Assembly (NCBI GenBank): GCA_017394865.1
Contig: JAFPWT010000002.1
Coordinates: 1 to 64,000 of the forward strand
Source: Bacteroidales bacterium
GTDB taxonomy: Bacteria > Bacteroidota > Bacteroidia > Bacteroidales > F082
Reading direction: 5' to 3'
DNA: 64,000 nt
Numbering within the stretch: position 1 is the first letter of the stretch; each line of letters starts with the position of its first letter. Below are positions 16,065 to 24,753 of this stretch, in pieces. Below the pieces are notes generated by a model. It worked only from the letters and a program-made list of their open reading frames with translations, did not search any database and was not told the origin of the DNA. The position numbers and the translations under genes are program-made.

Positions 16065-17195
16065 ATGAAATACACCCTTTCTGCTTGTGACCCGAAGAGC
16101 AATGCCCGCGCTGGCGTGCTGTACACGGGTCATGGCCCCATAGAGACCCCCATCTTCATGCCGGTAGGGACGGTAGGCTCTGTCAAGGCTTGCCATATCC
16201 GTGATGTCCGCGACGAAGTCAAGGCGCAGATCATCTTGGGCAACACTTACCATCTTTACCTCCGTCCCGGTCTTGACGTGCTGGAGGCGGTAGGTGGATT
16301 GCACAAGTTCAACGGCTGGGATCGTCCGATTCTCACCGACAGTGGAGGATTTCAGGTGTTCTCGCTTACGGGGATACGTAAGATGAAGGAGGAGGGCGTT
16401 ACCTTCCAGTCGCACATCGACGGGTCAAGGCATCTCTTCACGCCGGAGCGTGTGATGGATATCGAACGCAGCATCGGAGCCGACATCATCATGGCTTTCG
16501 ACGAGTGTACGCCCGGCACGGCCGATTATCATTATGCCAAACAGTCGATGGAGCGCACCCACCGCTGGCTCGATCGTTGTGTGCAGCGTTATGAAGAGAC
16601 TGAACCCAAATATGGCTACGAGCAAGCGTTGTTTCCCATTGTCCAAGGTTGTGTGTATCGAGACCTCCGCACGGAGTCGGCTGAGTATATCGCTGCGAAG
16701 GAGGCTGATGGAAATGCCATAGGCGGTCTCGCCGTAGGTGAACCTACCGAGAAGATGTATGAGATGATAGAGCTGGTCAACACCATCCTGCCAAAGGATA
16801 AGCCCCGTTACCTCATGGGCGTCGGCACACCGGCCAACATCCTCGAAGGGATTGAAAGAGGGGTGGATATGTTCGACTGCGTGATGCCTACCCGAAACGG
16901 ACGTAACGGCATGATTTTCACTTCAGAAGGCGTTATCAACTTGAAGAATGAAAAGTGGCGCACCGACTTCTCGCCAGTAGACCCTTATGGAGAAACTTTT
17001 GTGGATGAGCAATATTCTAAGGCTTATCTGCGTCATCTGTTTGTCGCAGGCGAGATTCTCGGCCCCATGATCGCCAGCCTTCACAACCTCGGTTTCTACC
17101 TTTGGCTTGTCAAAGAGGCTCGCAAACACATTGTCGAAGGCGACTTCACCGCATGGAAAGCCGACATGATGCCTAAAATCACCAGAAGACTGTGA
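16065..17195 (+). CDS. tgt: Queuine tRNA-ribosyltransferase (TGT) lacking the zinc cysteine triad
   Basis: Exchanges guanine-34 of GUN-anticodon tRNAs for the queuosine precursor preQ1. The 376 residues carry the substrate-site motifs ILTDSGGFQVFSL, FDECTPG, GGLAVGEP and VDMFDCVMPTRNGRNG. The CxCxxC zinc-binding triad usual in bacterial TGT is absent: at the aligned positions the protein has Gly309, Thr311 and Asp314 (DPYGETFVDEQYSKAYLRHL), while the fourth zinc ligand, His340 (SLHNLGFY), remains. As I recall, Bacteroides TGT shows the same change, so this may be a lineage feature and not inactivation. The ATG follows the promoter box directly. The stop overlaps the next GTG start. Confidence 0.95.
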   Translation: MKYTLSACDPKSNARAGVLYTGHGPIETPIFMPVGTVGSVKACHIRDVRDEVKAQIILGNTYHLYLRPGLDVLEAVGGLHKFNGWDRPILTDSGGFQVFSLTGIRKMKEEGVTFQSHIDGSRHLFTPERVMDIERSIGADIIMAFDECTPGTADYHYAKQSMERTHRWLDRCVQRYEETEPKYGYEQALFPIVQGCVYRDLRTESAEYIAAKEADGNAIGGLAVGEPTEKMYEMIELVNTILPKDKPRYLMGVGTPANILEGIERGVDMFDCVMPTRNGRNGMIFTSEGVINLKNEKWRTDFSPVDPYGETFVDEQYSKAYLRHLFVAGEILGPMIASLHNLGFYLWLVKEARKHIVEGDFTAWKADMMPKITRRL

Positions 17196-18274
17196 AACGA
17201 CTCGACCGTTACATATTGTTCAAGTTCATAGGCACCTTCTTTTTCGCGGTGTCGATGCTGATGGTCATCATCATCGTGTTCGACCTGTCGGAGAATATCG
17301 ATGCTTTTCTGAAGCATGATGCCCCTTGGCAGCGTGTCGTCGTGGATCATTACCTTACCTCCATCCCATATTTCACCAACCAGTTCATCCATCTCTTTGT
17401 GTTCATCTCCGTTATCTTTTTCACTTCGAAGATGGCCAACCACTCCGAGGTGGTGGCGGTGCTCAGCAGTGGCGTCAGCTTCTGGCGATTCCTGTGCCCG
17501 TATCTGATGGGGGCGTTCATGTTGACGCTGATGTCGCTGTATCTTGGCAACTTCCTGATCCCCAATATGAACGAGATCAGGCGAAAGTTCAAGGATGAAT
17601 ACATCGAGCACCTTACCAAGAGCGCGGGGCGAAACGTGCATCTGCAGACCGACAAGGATGAATTTGTGTATGTGGAGTATTATCAGTTGAGCCGCGACCT
17701 TGGCTATTGTTTCTCTGTGGAGCGTTACAAGGACAATGAACTCGTCTACAAGATGGCTTCCGACGTGATCTATCACGACTCGATAGAACCTCACAAATGG
17801 CGCATCGACTTCGTGACGGAGCGCACTATCGACGGCGACAGGGAACATATCGTGAATACGAGACGCCTTGACACGATCATCGAGCAACTTAGTGCTTCCG
17901 ACTTTTATAATATGAAAGAGGATTTTGAGGAGATGAATTTCTTCGAGCTGCGCGATCATATCCAAGTCATGCGTCAGCGAGGCACAGAGGGCATCCGGCT
18001 TTATGAGGTGGAGATGCACCAACGCATGGCGCAGCCTGCAGCCATCCTCATCCTTACGCTTATTGGCGCAGCCCTCTCGAGTCGGAAGATCAAAGGAGGC
18101 ATGGGCATGCATCTTGGATTCGGCATCGCTGTTGCTTTTTTATACGTGCTGCTAGGACAAATCGGCAGGGCCTTCGGCATCAACGGCGTGATGTCTCCTG
18201 CACTCGCTGCTTGGATCCCCAATGCCATTTACGCTGCGCTCGCCGTCGTTCTCTTGGCCAGGGCACCAAAATAA
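17192..18274 (+). CDS. LptF/LptG family permease
   Basis: A 360-residue inner-membrane permease of the YjgP/YjgQ family, the transmembrane part of the LptBFG transporter that extracts lipopolysaccharide and passes it to LptC/LptA. The family N-terminus is RLDRYILFKFIGTFFFAVSMLM. Transmembrane segments are near residues 10-35, 60-82 and 98-120, then a periplasmic beta-jellyroll region (about 125-265) and three more segments (about 278-355). Start is GTG at 17192, overlapping the tgt stop (GTGA). tgt followed by an LptG-type gene is conserved in Bacteroidota. LptF versus LptG cannot be decided here. Confidence 0.9.
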   Translation: MKRLDRYILFKFIGTFFFAVSMLMVIIIVFDLSENIDAFLKHDAPWQRVVVDHYLTSIPYFTNQFIHLFVFISVIFFTSKMANHSEVVAVLSSGVSFWRFLCPYLMGAFMLTLMSLYLGNFLIPNMNEIRRKFKDEYIEHLTKSAGRNVHLQTDKDEFVYVEYYQLSRDLGYCFSVERYKDNELVYKMASDVIYHDSIEPHKWRIDFVTERTIDGDREHIVNTRRLDTIIEQLSASDFYNMKEDFEEMNFFELRDHIQVMRQRGTEGIRLYEVEMHQRMAQPAAILILTLIGAALSSRKIKGGMGMHLGFGIAVAFLYVLLGQIGRAFGINGVMSPALAAWIPNAIYAALAVVLLARAPK

Positions 18275-18309
18275 TTCCGCATTCGATATGCTTCATTCCG
18301 AATTATTTA

Positions 18310-18317
18310 TTATCTTC
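18310..18317 (+). promoter_or_regulatory. Possible -7 box of the deoxynucleoside kinase operon
   Basis: TATCTTCG differs by one base from TAnnTTTG and sits 24 bp before the ATG at 18342, the usual distance in this window. Confidence 0.4.
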
Positions 18318-18341
18318 GCAGTTTGAAAAACACTTAACGCT

Positions 18342-18953
18342 ATGCATATCGCTATCGCCGGAAATATCGGAGCGGGCAAAACCACACTGACCCGCCTGTT
18401 AGCCAAACACTTCGGTTGGACACCCCATTTCGAGGAAGTCGACCACAACCCTTATCTCGCCAGCTACTATGAGGACATGCAACGCTGGTCGTTCAACATC
18501 CAGATATTCTTCCTCAACAGTCGCTTCCGTCAGGTTATCGACATCCGCAACAGCGGCAAAGATGTCATCCAGGACCGTACCATCTACGAAGATGCCATGA
18601 TCTTTGCTCCCAACCTTCATTCGATGGGCCTCATGGAAACGCGCGACTTCGAGAACTACAAGTCGCTCTTCGAGCTGATGTCGAAGTTCCTCCAACCGCC
18701 CGACCTGCTCATCTATCTCCGTGCCTCGGTGCCTACGCTGATGAAGCAGATCGCCAAGCGCAACCGTGACTATGAGCAGTCGATTCGCCTCGACTACCTC
18801 AGCAATCTCAACGAGCGTTACGAAGAGTGGATCAGTGGTTACAAAGAGGGTAAGCTGCTGGTGATTGATATGGACAACCTTGAATTGGAAAAACCTGAGG
18901 ACCTCGGCATCATCATCGATAAGATCGAGGCCTCGCTGAACGGCCTGTTCTGA
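18342..18953 (+). CDS. Deoxynucleoside kinase
   Basis: A 203-residue kinase of the dCK/dGK family that phosphorylates deoxynucleosides for dNTP salvage. The P-loop is IAGNIGAGKTTL; then EEVDHNPYL, and the DRTIYEDA motif (DRS-like, Arg and Glu for substrate binding). The LID-type arginines are in KRNRDYEQ. Specificity (deoxyadenosine or deoxycytidine against deoxyguanosine) cannot be read from the sequence. The stop overlaps the kdsB start by 1 bp (TGATG), so the two are probably co-translated. Confidence 0.92.
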   Translation: MHIAIAGNIGAGKTTLTRLLAKHFGWTPHFEEVDHNPYLASYYEDMQRWSFNIQIFFLNSRFRQVIDIRNSGKDVIQDRTIYEDAMIFAPNLHSMGLMETRDFENYKSLFELMSKFLQPPDLLIYLRASVPTLMKQIAKRNRDYEQSIRLDYLSNLNERYEEWISGYKEGKLLVIDMDNLELEKPEDLGIIIDKIEASLNGLF

Positions 18954-19696
18954 TGAAGGTAATCGGCATCATTCCAGCCCGTTACGGCTCCACTCGCTTT
19001 CCCGGCAAGCCTTTGGCTTTGATCGGTGGTAAGTCGATGATCAGAAGGACCTACGAACAGGTCCTGAAGTCATCGCTCGATGATGCCGTTGTGGCTACCG
19101 ACGACCAACGCATCTTCGATGAAGTATGCAGTTTTGGCGGTCGGGTGGTGATGACCCGTGCAGATCATAAAAGTGGCACCGACCGGTGCTGCGAGGCGCT
19201 TGACCATGTCGGTGGAGATGTCGATGCGGTGGTGAACATCCAAGGCGATGAGCCTTTCATCGATCCCCGCCAGATCGACCAAGTGGCAGAACTCATCCGT
19301 CGCGACGATACCTTTCTGGCTACTTTAGCCAAGCGCATCACCGACCCGTCGCGTCTTGATAACCCCAATACCGTGAAAGTGGTCTTTGACCATGAAGGCA
19401 ACGCCTTGTACTTCAGCAGACATCCCTTGCCGTATGTGAGAGGGATCGAAAGAGAGAAATGGTTTGAGGCTGCCGAATATTACCAGCATATCGGCATTTA
19501 TGCTTATAAAACGGATACTCTCCGTGCTGTTGCGGCCATGCCGCAAAGCCGCCTCGAACAGGCGGAGTCGTTAGAACAGCTGCGCTGGCTTGAGCATGGA
19601 CTGCGTATCCGTGTGGCGGTGACCGACCTTCCTGATGCCATCGCTGTCGATACCCCGGACGATTTGTTGAACATCCCTCAAGAACTTTTGCAATGA
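18953..19696 (+). CDS. kdsB: 3-deoxy-manno-octulosonate cytidylyltransferase
   Basis: Activates KDO as CMP-KDO for lipid A/LPS core assembly. The 247 residues start with IIPARYGSTRFPGKPLA (nucleotide-binding), followed by VVATDDQRIFDEV, VNIQGDEPFID (metal site) and KTDTLR. Normal length. Together with the upstream LptF/G-type gene this indicates an LPS-bearing outer membrane. The stop overlaps the next start by 4 bp (ATGA). Confidence 0.95.
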   Translation: MKVIGIIPARYGSTRFPGKPLALIGGKSMIRRTYEQVLKSSLDDAVVATDDQRIFDEVCSFGGRVVMTRADHKSGTDRCCEALDHVGGDVDAVVNIQGDEPFIDPRQIDQVAELIRRDDTFLATLAKRITDPSRLDNPNTVKVVFDHEGNALYFSRHPLPYVRGIEREKWFEAAEYYQHIGIYAYKTDTLRAVAAMPQSRLEQAESLEQLRWLEHGLRIRVAVTDLPDAIAVDTPDDLLNIPQELLQ

Positions 19697-20784
19697 CCAG
19701 TGTTGCCAATGCCATATCATCACTTCTTTATACGCATGATGCCGTGATTGTGCCCGGCCTGGGTGCTTTTCTGTGCCATGCTGAGGGCGCCAAGGTCAAT
19801 GTGATCACCAACCAGTTCGAGAAGCCTTCGGCAACACTTAGCTTCGATCCCATGCAGCGCGAGGAGAATGTCCTTGTGGTGAACTATCTGGTGGCCAACG
19901 ACGGCATTACTTTTGAAGAGGCCCGACAGCTGGTGATGGAGTTCGTCTCGGATACCTTCGCCCAACTTAAGGCTGGCGAAAAGGTCGAGATTCCTGGCGT
20001 TGGGACGCTGTCGTATGGAGACTATCAGAAGATAGAGTTCCTCGCTGTGGATTCCAACAATTTCAATGGCGATGCCTTTGGCCTTGAAGATTTCACCCCG
20101 AAGCCAGTGTATGGCACGGATCGCGTGACACTCAACACAGGATCTGAAACACCTGATGAGAGACCCGAGAAAGAGGAGCATGACCGCCGTCGTCGCAAGA
20201 CTTGGTGGATATGGGTTCTGCTGCTGCTCCTCCTTGCTGCAGCTGCTGGCGGCGTCTATTGGTGGTACTTCAAGCCTAAACCTCCTGTGACGACCAAACC
20301 GTGGCCACGGTTGCAAAAACCTCGCGGTCATTCAAATCAGCGTGTGAAGCCTGTCTGTACTACGGTTGTGGCTTCCACCGATACTTTGGAGATCGCTAAT
20401 GATACTTTAGAGATCACTAACGATACTTTGAAAACCACCAACGATACTTTGGTGAGCCCAGTGGATACCATCGAAAAGCCTGTTGATATTACAAAGACTA
20501 TTTTGGAAGAGCCTCCGACTCCGAAGGTCAATCCCGTCGAGGTCGTCAAGCCTGAGCCCGCCTCAAGAGTCTTCATCGTAGGTGGGTGTTTCTCGGTGGA
20601 ACAGAATGCCTTGAAGATGTTGGTTGAAGTCCGTGAACAAGGCTGTGCTGAAGCCTTTGTGATGAAACGCGGTTCGAAATTCTATGTGTGTTATGGACAG
20701 TACCCCAGCACTGCCGAAGCTAAGAAAGCACTGCCTGAAGTATGGTCCAACTACAATAAAAAGGCATGGATCATGAAGAAATAA
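19693..20784 (+). CDS. Membrane HU (CCDC81-type) - SPOR domain protein
   Basis: A 363-residue bitopic membrane protein. Residues 1 to about 60 and 65-130 form two HU-like domains of the prokaryotic CCDC81 type (HDAVIVPGLGAFLCH, then GEKVEIPGVGTLSYGD). After a charged stretch comes one transmembrane segment (WWIWVLLLLLLAAAAGGVYWWYF, about 174-196), then a linker with a seven-residue repeat beginning DTL, and a C-terminal SPOR-like domain (FIVGGCFSVEQNALKMLVEV, YVCYGQYPSTAEAKKALPEVW). SPOR domains bind denuded septal peptidoglycan; CCDC81-HU domains are of the nucleic-acid-binding HU superfamily. The protein could therefore link the cytoplasm to the division site (inference). It overlaps kdsB by 4 bp. 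Confidence 0.85.
   Translation: MTSVANAISSLLYTHDAVIVPGLGAFLCHAEGAKVNVITNQFEKPSATLSFDPMQREENVLVVNYLVANDGITFEEARQLVMEFVSDTFAQLKAGEKVEIPGVGTLSYGDYQKIEFLAVDSNNFNGDAFGLEDFTPKPVYGTDRVTLNTGSETPDERPEKEEHDRRRRKTWWIWVLLLLLLAAAAGGVYWWYFKPKPPVTTKPWPRLQKPRGHSNQRVKPVCTTVVASTDTLEIANDTLEITNDTLKTTNDTLVSPVDTIEKPVDITKTILEEPPTPKVNPVEVVKPEPASRVFIVGGCFSVEQNALKMLVEVREQGCAEAFVMKRGSKFYVCYGQYPSTAEAKKALPEVWSNYNKKAWIMKK
20380..20463 (+). repeat. 21-bp tandem repeat inside the HU-SPOR gene
   Basis: Four consecutive 21-bp units each begin GATACTTT (20380, 20401, 20422 and 20443) and encode seven-residue repeats starting DTL in the periplasmic linker. The first three share most of their length and the fourth has diverged. 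A change in copy number would keep the frame. Confidence 0.85.
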
Positions 20785-20793
20785 ACACGAGCC

Positions 20794-21477
20794 ATGAGCA
20801 AGAAGAACAAACTGCAGAAATTTGAGGAAAACAGGAGCTTCGACAACCTGTTTCAGTACTCCTATGAGCGGATTATGGAGGAGGGCTTCCCCCTGAAAGG
20901 ACGGTGGGGATCCAACTTCTTCCATAACGAGCATCCCATCGTGCTGGAACTGGGCTGCGGCAAAGGTGAATATACTGTTGGGCTGGCCCGGGCTCATTCT
21001 GAAATAAATTATATCGGTGTTGACATCAAGGGTGCCCGCATGTGGCGTGGATTGACGCAAGCCCGCGATGAGGGCTTGACCAACGTGGCCTTTATCCGTA
21101 CGCGCATCGATCAGATAGAGCATTTCTTTGGCCCTGGCGAGGTCAACGAGATTTGGGTTACTTTCCCCGACCCCCATCCTGGCGAGGGCGAACGCAATGC
21201 CCGCCACCGACTCACCTCGCCCGAGTTCCTGGAACGCTACCGCAAGATTGTCACGCCCGACGGCATCCTCAACTTGAAAACGGATAGTCCTATCATGTAT
21301 GAGTTCACCCTCCACGAAGTCATCGAGAAACAAGGTCTGCAGTTGCTTTATGCCACTGATGATCTTTATGCCAACAATGACAACTTGGAAGTTAAGACAA
21401 TACGCACCTTCTACGAGCAGATGTGGCTCGACCAAGGGCTCACGATAAAATATTTGAAATTTAGAATTAATAAATAA
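20794..21477 (+). CDS. trmB: tRNA (guanine-N7)-methyltransferase
   Basis: SAM-dependent methylation of G46 in tRNA. The 227 residues contain the SAM motif LELGCGKGEYTVGLA, the TrmB motif VDIKGARMWRG, NEIWVTFPDPHPGEG (active-site Asp) and the C-terminal specificity element (DLYAN, KTIRTFYEQMW). It sits 9 bp after the HU-SPOR gene. It has no membrane segment. Assignment is secure. Confidence 0.95.
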   Translation: MSKKNKLQKFEENRSFDNLFQYSYERIMEEGFPLKGRWGSNFFHNEHPIVLELGCGKGEYTVGLARAHSEINYIGVDIKGARMWRGLTQARDEGLTNVAFIRTRIDQIEHFFGPGEVNEIWVTFPDPHPGEGERNARHRLTSPEFLERYRKIVTPDGILNLKTDSPIMYEFTLHEVIEKQGLQLLYATDDLYANNDNLEVKTIRTFYEQMWLDQGLTIKYLKFRINK

Positions 21478-21489
21478 GGATTTAGCGCT

Positions 21490-22983
21490 ATGTTTACAGA
21501 AGACAGACAACTTTATATTGCTCATTGCGATAATGGGCCGCTTTACATGATTGGCAAGATGGCCAATCGTCATGGTTTAATTGCTGGTGCCACAGGTACG
21601 GGTAAGACTGTCACCTTGCAGGTTATCGCCGAGTCGTTCAGTCAGGCTGGCGTACCTTGTTTCATGGCTGATATGAAGGGCGACCTCAGCGGCATCAGCC
21701 AGGCCGGTCGGATGAGTAGTTTTATTGAAAAACGTTGCCCCGAATTTGGTATCGAAGAGCCTCAGTTCCATGGCTGCCCGACGCGTTTCTTCGACGTGTA
21801 CGGTATTCAGGGCCACCCGTTGAGAGCCACTATCTCCGAGATGGGTCCGCAACTTCTGTCACGTCTGCTTGGCCTCAACGAGACGCAAACAGGCGTGCTC
21901 AACATTGTGTTTAAGATCGCCGACGACCGTGGCCTGCTGCTTATCGATATGAAGGACTTGCGCCTGATGCTCGACTACGTGGCTAAAAACGCAAGGGAGT
22001 TCACCACCACTTATGGCACCATCACTTCGGTGAGCGTGGGCGCTATCCAGCGTGCCTTGCTGGCTTTGGAGGCCGAGGGCGCCGAGCAGTTCTTTGGCGA
22101 ACCGGCATTCAATGTGTATGACTTCCTGCAGACCGAAAACGGTCGGGGCGTGATGAATGTGTTGGCTGCCGACAGGCTCATGCTCAATCCGAAACTCTAC
22201 AGCACTTTCCTGTTGTGGCTGTTGAGCGAGCTGTATACCCAACTGCCTGAAGTGGGCGACCTGGAGATGCCTAAGCTGATCTTCTTCTTCGACGAGGCAC
22301 ACATGCTGTTCAAAGATACCTCGAAAGCGCTGGTCGACAAGATCGAACAGGTGATTCGCCTGGTGCGATCCAAAGGCGTGGGTGTGTACTTCGTCACCCA
22401 GAGCCCCGACGACATCCCGGATGCCATTGCTGGTCAGCTGGGTAACCGTATCCTGCATGGACTCAGAGCTTATACTCCGAAGGAACAGAAAACCGTGAAG
22501 GCGGCTGCGCAGACCTTCCGCGCCAACCCGAGCTTCAACACGGAGAGCACCATCCTTGAGTTGGGCACTGGTGAAGCCCTGGTATCGCTTCTCGACGAGA
22601 AAGGTGCGCCTTGCATCGTGGAACGTGCCAAAATACTCTTCCCCCTCAGTCAGATCGGTGCTATAACTGACGAACAGCGTCAGGATATCATCCGCTCTTC
22701 ACGGATTTATGGCATCTACGACAAGAGCTTCGACCGCGAAAGCGCCTACGAAGTGCTGGTGGCCGAGCAGCAACAGGCAGAGAAACGTGCCCAGAAGGAG
22801 GCAGAGGAAGAAGCCAAACGTAAGGAAAAAGAAGCCAAGGAGAAGGAGAAAGCCAAAAAGTCGACGAAGAAATCCACTGGTCGTAAAGCCGCCGAAAAGG
22901 TTGTCAACACTACGGCTACGACCTTCGGACGTCAACTGGGTAAGTCGATATTCCGTGGCCTTTTGGGAGGCATCTTTAAATAG
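21490..22983 (+). CDS. HerA-like ATPase, DUF853 family
   Basis: A 497-residue P-loop ATPase of the HerA/FtsK superfamily, DUF853 (YjgR) subfamily. Walker A is AGATGTGKTVTLQ (about residues 32-44), Walker B KLIFFFDEAHMLF (about 260), with YFVTQSPDDIPD and QLGNRILHGLRAY as sensor regions. The C-terminal 80 residues are a Lys/Glu/Ala-rich coiled coil (EEEAKRKEKEAKEKEKAKK) ending in a hydrophobic tail. DUF853 proteins lack an assigned role; a DNA-pumping or DNA-processing activity is likely by analogy. The stop directly abuts the convergent pcm stop (22981-22986), with no intervening base. Confidence 0.9.
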   Translation: MFTEDRQLYIAHCDNGPLYMIGKMANRHGLIAGATGTGKTVTLQVIAESFSQAGVPCFMADMKGDLSGISQAGRMSSFIEKRCPEFGIEEPQFHGCPTRFFDVYGIQGHPLRATISEMGPQLLSRLLGLNETQTGVLNIVFKIADDRGLLLIDMKDLRLMLDYVAKNAREFTTTYGTITSVSVGAIQRALLALEAEGAEQFFGEPAFNVYDFLQTENGRGVMNVLAADRLMLNPKLYSTFLLWLLSELYTQLPEVGDLEMPKLIFFFDEAHMLFKDTSKALVDKIEQVIRLVRSKGVGVYFVTQSPDDIPDAIAGQLGNRILHGLRAYTPKEQKTVKAAAQTFRANPSFNTESTILELGTGEALVSLLDEKGAPCIVERAKILFPLSQIGAITDEQRQDIIRSSRIYGIYDKSFDRESAYEVLVAEQQQAEKRAQKEAEEEAKRKEKEAKEKEKAKKSTKKSTGRKAAEKVVNTTATTFGRQLGKSIFRGLLGGIFK

Positions 22984-23643
22984 TTAGTCATTCCCTGTTC
23001 CAGTGAGCATCGGGACGAACTTGAAACTCCCGAATTCTTCTCGTTCCAGCGAACCATCTGTTTTTTTGGTGATCCGAACCATGGTCTGGCCGCCTTTGGC
23101 GTCATCCATGGGGATGACCATGATGCCCTCTGGCTTCAGTTGCTCGACGAGTTTAGGCGGGATGCATGGCGCTCCGGCGGTGATGATGACGCGGTCGAAG
23201 GGGCTGTAGTTAGGGAGTCCTTCGTAACCGTCGCCGAGGAAGGCCTTGACGCGGAAAGGCAACGCCTCGAGGATCTCTTTGGTGCGGAAATAAAGGTTGC
23301 GCTGTCGCTCGATGGTGAACACTTTGGCACCCATGGCGGCAAGGACGCAGGCTTGGTAACCCGATCCGGTGCCAATCTCAAGCACTTTCATGCCGCTGTC
23401 CACTTTGAGCAACTTGGATTGCATGGCCACGGTGGACGGCTGCGAGATGGTCTGTCCCGAACCAATGGAGAAAGGCTGATCGGAATAGGCATACTCCACG
23501 AACGATGAGTCAAGGAAGATATGGCGCGGCACCTCGTTGAGGGCGGCGAGCACCCGCTCGTCGTCGAAGCCCTCGCTGCGCAGCTGGTTGACCATCTTCT
23601 GCCGCAAGCCCTTGTGTCGATAGTTGTCTTCGAAGGAGTTCAT
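22984..23643 (-). CDS. pcm: Protein-L-isoaspartate O-methyltransferase
   Basis: SAM-dependent carboxyl methylation of L-isoaspartyl residues, starting their repair in aged proteins. The 219 residues carry FSIGSGQTISQPSTVAMQ, the SAM motif VLEIGTGSGYQACVLA and VIITAGAPCIPP. The ATG at 23643 (MNSFEDNY) is chosen because a TATTTTTG promoter box lies at 23659-23652; the longer frame to 23775 would cross that promoter and run into the divergent gene. Convergent with the HerA-like gene without a gap. Confidence 0.94.
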   Translation of the reverse strand: MNSFEDNYRHKGLRQKMVNQLRSEGFDDERVLAALNEVPRHIFLDSSFVEYAYSDQPFSIGSGQTISQPSTVAMQSKLLKVDSGMKVLEIGTGSGYQACVLAAMGAKVFTIERQRNLYFRTKEILEALPFRVKAFLGDGYEGLPNYSPFDRVIITAGAPCIPPKLVEQLKPEGIMVIPMDDAKGGQTMVRITKKTDGSLEREEFGSFKFVPMLTGTGND

Positions 23644-23651
23644 TTTGCTTG

Positions 23652-23659
23652 CAAAAATA
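23652..23659 (-). promoter_or_regulatory. -7 box of pcm
   Basis: TATTTTTG on the minus strand, 8 bp upstream of the pcm ATG; the transcript would be nearly leaderless. Divergent to the box at 23682. Confidence 0.55.
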
Positions 23660-23681
23660 CGGGTTTTTCCGACATTTTTCC

Positions 23682-23689
23682 TATTTTTG
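23682..23689 (+). promoter_or_regulatory. -7 box of the Gfo/Idh gene
   Basis: TATTTTTG, 15 bp upstream of the ATG at 23705. The ATG follows the predicted start site by under 10 nt. Confidence 0.55.
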
Positions 23690-23704
23690 CCCAAATTTAC
23701 CGTT

Positions 23705-24700
23705 ATGTTGAAAATAGGTGTTTTAGGTGCCGGGCATCTGGGTAAGATCCATATCAAGTGCATCCGACAGACCAAGTGTTACGAGCTGGTCGGCTTTTAC
23801 GATCCCGATCCTGTCACGGCCAAAGCAGTGGAGGAGGAGACAGGAGTACATTGTTTCGCCTCGGTGGAGGCCCTCATCGACGCTGTTGAGGTAGTCGACA
23901 TCGTGACTCCCACGGTGCAACATTTCGACTGTGCTTCCAGGGCTTTGGGCCATCGCCGTCATGTCTTCATCGAGAAGCCTATCGTGGCTACACCCGAAGA
24001 GGCTTCACGGCTTGTCAAGTTGGCCGATGAGGCCGGCGTGAAGGTGCAGGTAGGCCATGTGGAACGCTTCAACCCTGCTTTCATCGCCGCCGAGCCTTAC
24101 ATCAAAGCCCCGAAGTTCATCGAGGCTCACCGTCTTGCACTCTTCAACCCACGGGGCACCGACGTGCCCGTGGTGCTTGACCTGATGGTGCATGACCTTG
24201 ACATCCTCTTTACCGTCATCGACTCGCCCGTTTCGCGGGTGAGCGCTTGTGGCGTGGCTATCGTCAGCCCTACCCCCGATATCACCAACGCGCGTATCGA
24301 GTTTGAAAACGGCTCGGTGGCTAACCTTACCGCCAGCCGCATCTCGCTCAAGAATATGCGAAAGACCCGTATCTTCCAAAACGATGCTTATATCACCGTT
24401 GATTTTCTGGAGAAAAAGACCGAGATCACCCGTATCCATGACCACGAGGTGAGCGGCTATCCTTACTCGTTAACCCTCGATCTTGCCGATGGTGCTTTCC
24501 GTCAGATCACCCTAGAAAAGCCTGAGATCCATCCGCTTAATGCGATACAGACGGAGCTGGAAAGCTTCTATGACAGCATCATCCATAATACCACTCCCGT
24601 GGTCACTATCCACGACGGTGTGCGTGTGCTCAACCTCGCCTACGATATCCTCAAGGCGGCCGAGGCTACAAAAGATAGAATCATCGAACACAAAAGTTGA
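23705..24700 (+). CDS. Gfo/Idh/MocA family oxidoreductase
   Basis: A 331-residue NAD(P)-dependent sugar dehydrogenase-type protein. The Rossmann motif GVLGAGHLGKIH opens the protein, VFIEKPI holds the family lysine, and VQVGHVERFNPAF with MVHDLDI contributes active-site residues. Substrate unknown; proteins of this type act on nucleotide or free sugars. It lies upstream of a lipoprotein and a polyprenyl sugar transferase, so a role in surface polysaccharide is possible but unproven. The start ATG follows the promoter box; the longer frame to 23624 overlaps pcm and is rejected. Confidence 0.92.
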   Translation: MLKIGVLGAGHLGKIHIKCIRQTKCYELVGFYDPDPVTAKAVEEETGVHCFASVEALIDAVEVVDIVTPTVQHFDCASRALGHRRHVFIEKPIVATPEEASRLVKLADEAGVKVQVGHVERFNPAFIAAEPYIKAPKFIEAHRLALFNPRGTDVPVVLDLMVHDLDILFTVIDSPVSRVSACGVAIVSPTPDITNARIEFENGSVANLTASRISLKNMRKTRIFQNDAYITVDFLEKKTEITRIHDHEVSGYPYSLTLDLADGAFRQITLEKPEIHPLNAIQTELESFYDSIIHNTTPVVTIHDGVRVLNLAYDILKAAEATKDRIIEHKS

Positions 24701-24753
24701 GCACCTTATATAATAAAGGACTTTTTTTTTCGTTATAGTTTAAAACGTTGTCT

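Noticed and set aside
20563..21573. Open frame of 336 codons on the minus strand opposite trmB
   Set aside because: Covers parts of three well-supported plus-strand genes and has no recognisable motif.
24715..24735. T-run after the Gfo/Idh gene as a terminator
   Set aside because: There are ten T, but no stable stem directly precedes them.
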